The position numbers and the translations under genes were made by a program. This document shows, piece after piece, positions 63,523 through 64,000 of a DNA stretch of 64,000 nt. Numbering within the stretch: the stretch's first letter is position 1; every line of letters begins with the position of its first letter. This DNA is from Proteus columbae (GTDB taxonomy: Bacteria > Pseudomonadota > Gammaproteobacteria > Enterobacterales > Enterobacteriaceae), in assembly GCF_002777965.1 (NCBI RefSeq), contig NZ_NGVR01000020.1, positions 62,001 to 126,000 on the forward strand, given 5' to 3'. The notes beneath the pieces are model-generated. The model worked only from the letters and a program-made list of their open reading frames with translations, did not search any database and was not told the DNA's origin.

Positions 63523-64000
63523 CTAGTTTTGACAAACTTCACTTAATAAATTTTTCATCCATAAGTGGCCTTTATCGCGTGCGGTTGACTCATGCCAAAT
63601 CAAGTAACATGGACGCTCTGTTTTTTCCCAAGGTAACGACACAGCTTTAATATCTAATTGCTCAGAATAACTCTCAACTAACCATTTTGGTGCAATAGCG
63701 ACCAAATAAGTTCTAGATACAATATTTAATACACTATTTAAATCGGTTCCTTGATAAGTGATTAAATCTTCCAACTGAGTATCTTTATAATAAGGTGCAC
63801 TAAATGAACCAATATCATCTAAAGAAACAATGGAATGTTGCTCATTTAATAACATTTCTTGAGTTACACTCTCTTTAATACGAGGATGTTTATTAGAAAC
63901 GACCAAAACAACTTCATCATTAAATAGTGGTTGTGAATGAAACTCAGCCTTTTCAAATTCCTTATAGCTAATAAAGAACTCAACTTCTTGATATTTTAAT
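63523..64000 (-). CDS. leuO: LysR-type regulator LeuO, C-terminal part (5' end outside window)
   Basis: About 158 C-terminal residues are visible; the frame stays open to the window end, so the gene continues beyond base 64000. The segment is the effector-binding domain and resembles E. coli LeuO: VLVVSNKHPRIK, the NEQHSIVSLDDIGSFS stretch, YQGTDLNSVLNIVSRTYLVA and the ending ARDKGHLWMKNLLSEVC. LeuO opposes H-NS silencing in enterobacteria. No leu or ilvIH operon is visible on this side. Confidence 0.9.
   Translation of the reverse strand, partial: LKYQEVEFFISYKEFEKAEFHSQPLFNDEVVLVVSNKHPRIKESVTQEMLLNEQHSIVSLDDIGSFSAPYYKDTQLEDLITYQGTDLNSVLNIVSRTYLVAIAPKWLVESYSEQLDIKAVSLPWEKTERPCYLIWHESTARDKGHLWMKNLLSEVCQN

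Overview
The window is chromosomal DNA of a Proteus species (Morganellaceae) outside P. mirabilis. The evidence is low-GC enterobacterial genes, an hpmB-hpmA haemolysin locus with the HpmB (561 aa) and HpmA (1577 aa) lengths of Proteus, and a tnaC-tnaA-tnaB operon whose 34-codon leader peptide and 467-aa tryptophanase look like those of P. vulgaris. P. mirabilis is indole-negative, so an indole-positive relative of P. vulgaris is the best guess. This is recognition from memory, not a database search.

Layout. (1) 1-4690: an AT-rich accessory cluster for type I secretion, ABC exporter (5' end outside the window), HlyD-type adaptor, then a second ABC exporter with a peptidase-like N-terminus that has no catalytic cysteine. 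(2) 4788-10570: serA, rpiA, argP, yggE, argO, mscS, in the E. coli order. (3) 10663-21365: yacL, acnB, lpdA, aceF, aceE, pdhR, the pyruvate dehydrogenase and aconitase block. The mscS/yacL border joins two segments that are far apart in E. coli. (4) 21691-27625: ampD, the pilus-type genes ppdD-hofB-hofC, coaE, zapD, yacG, mutT. (5) 27751-37975: an insertion between mutT and secA, carrying tnaCAB on the minus strand and hpmBA on the plus strand around a shared AT-rich regulatory region. (6) 38095-59289: secA, secM, a DciA-like gene, then the division and cell wall (dcw) cluster, transcribed from mraZ to lpxC on the minus strand. ddlB is missing, and an unrecognised 118-codon gene sits in its slot between murC and ftsQ. 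(7) 59967-64000: cra, a long-chain acyl-CoA ligase, and the C-terminal part of leuO.

How the parts work together. PdhR probably represses pdhR-aceEF through the perfect palindrome at 21416-21432. MraZ probably binds three GTGG boxes, 10 bp apart, in front of its own gene, and so controls the dcw operon. SecM stalls its own translation to raise SecA synthesis. ArgP activates argO. TnaC senses free tryptophan and lets tnaAB be transcribed. HpmB exports HpmA across the outer membrane.

The most unusual points are the orphan gene replacing ddlB, an apparent 3'-end frameshift in ftsQ, a SecM arrest motif with two conservative changes, a HofB lacking its N-terminal domain with a possible remnant upstream, and the two-ABC secretion system. 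No tRNA, rRNA, CRISPR array, transposase or prophage gene was seen.
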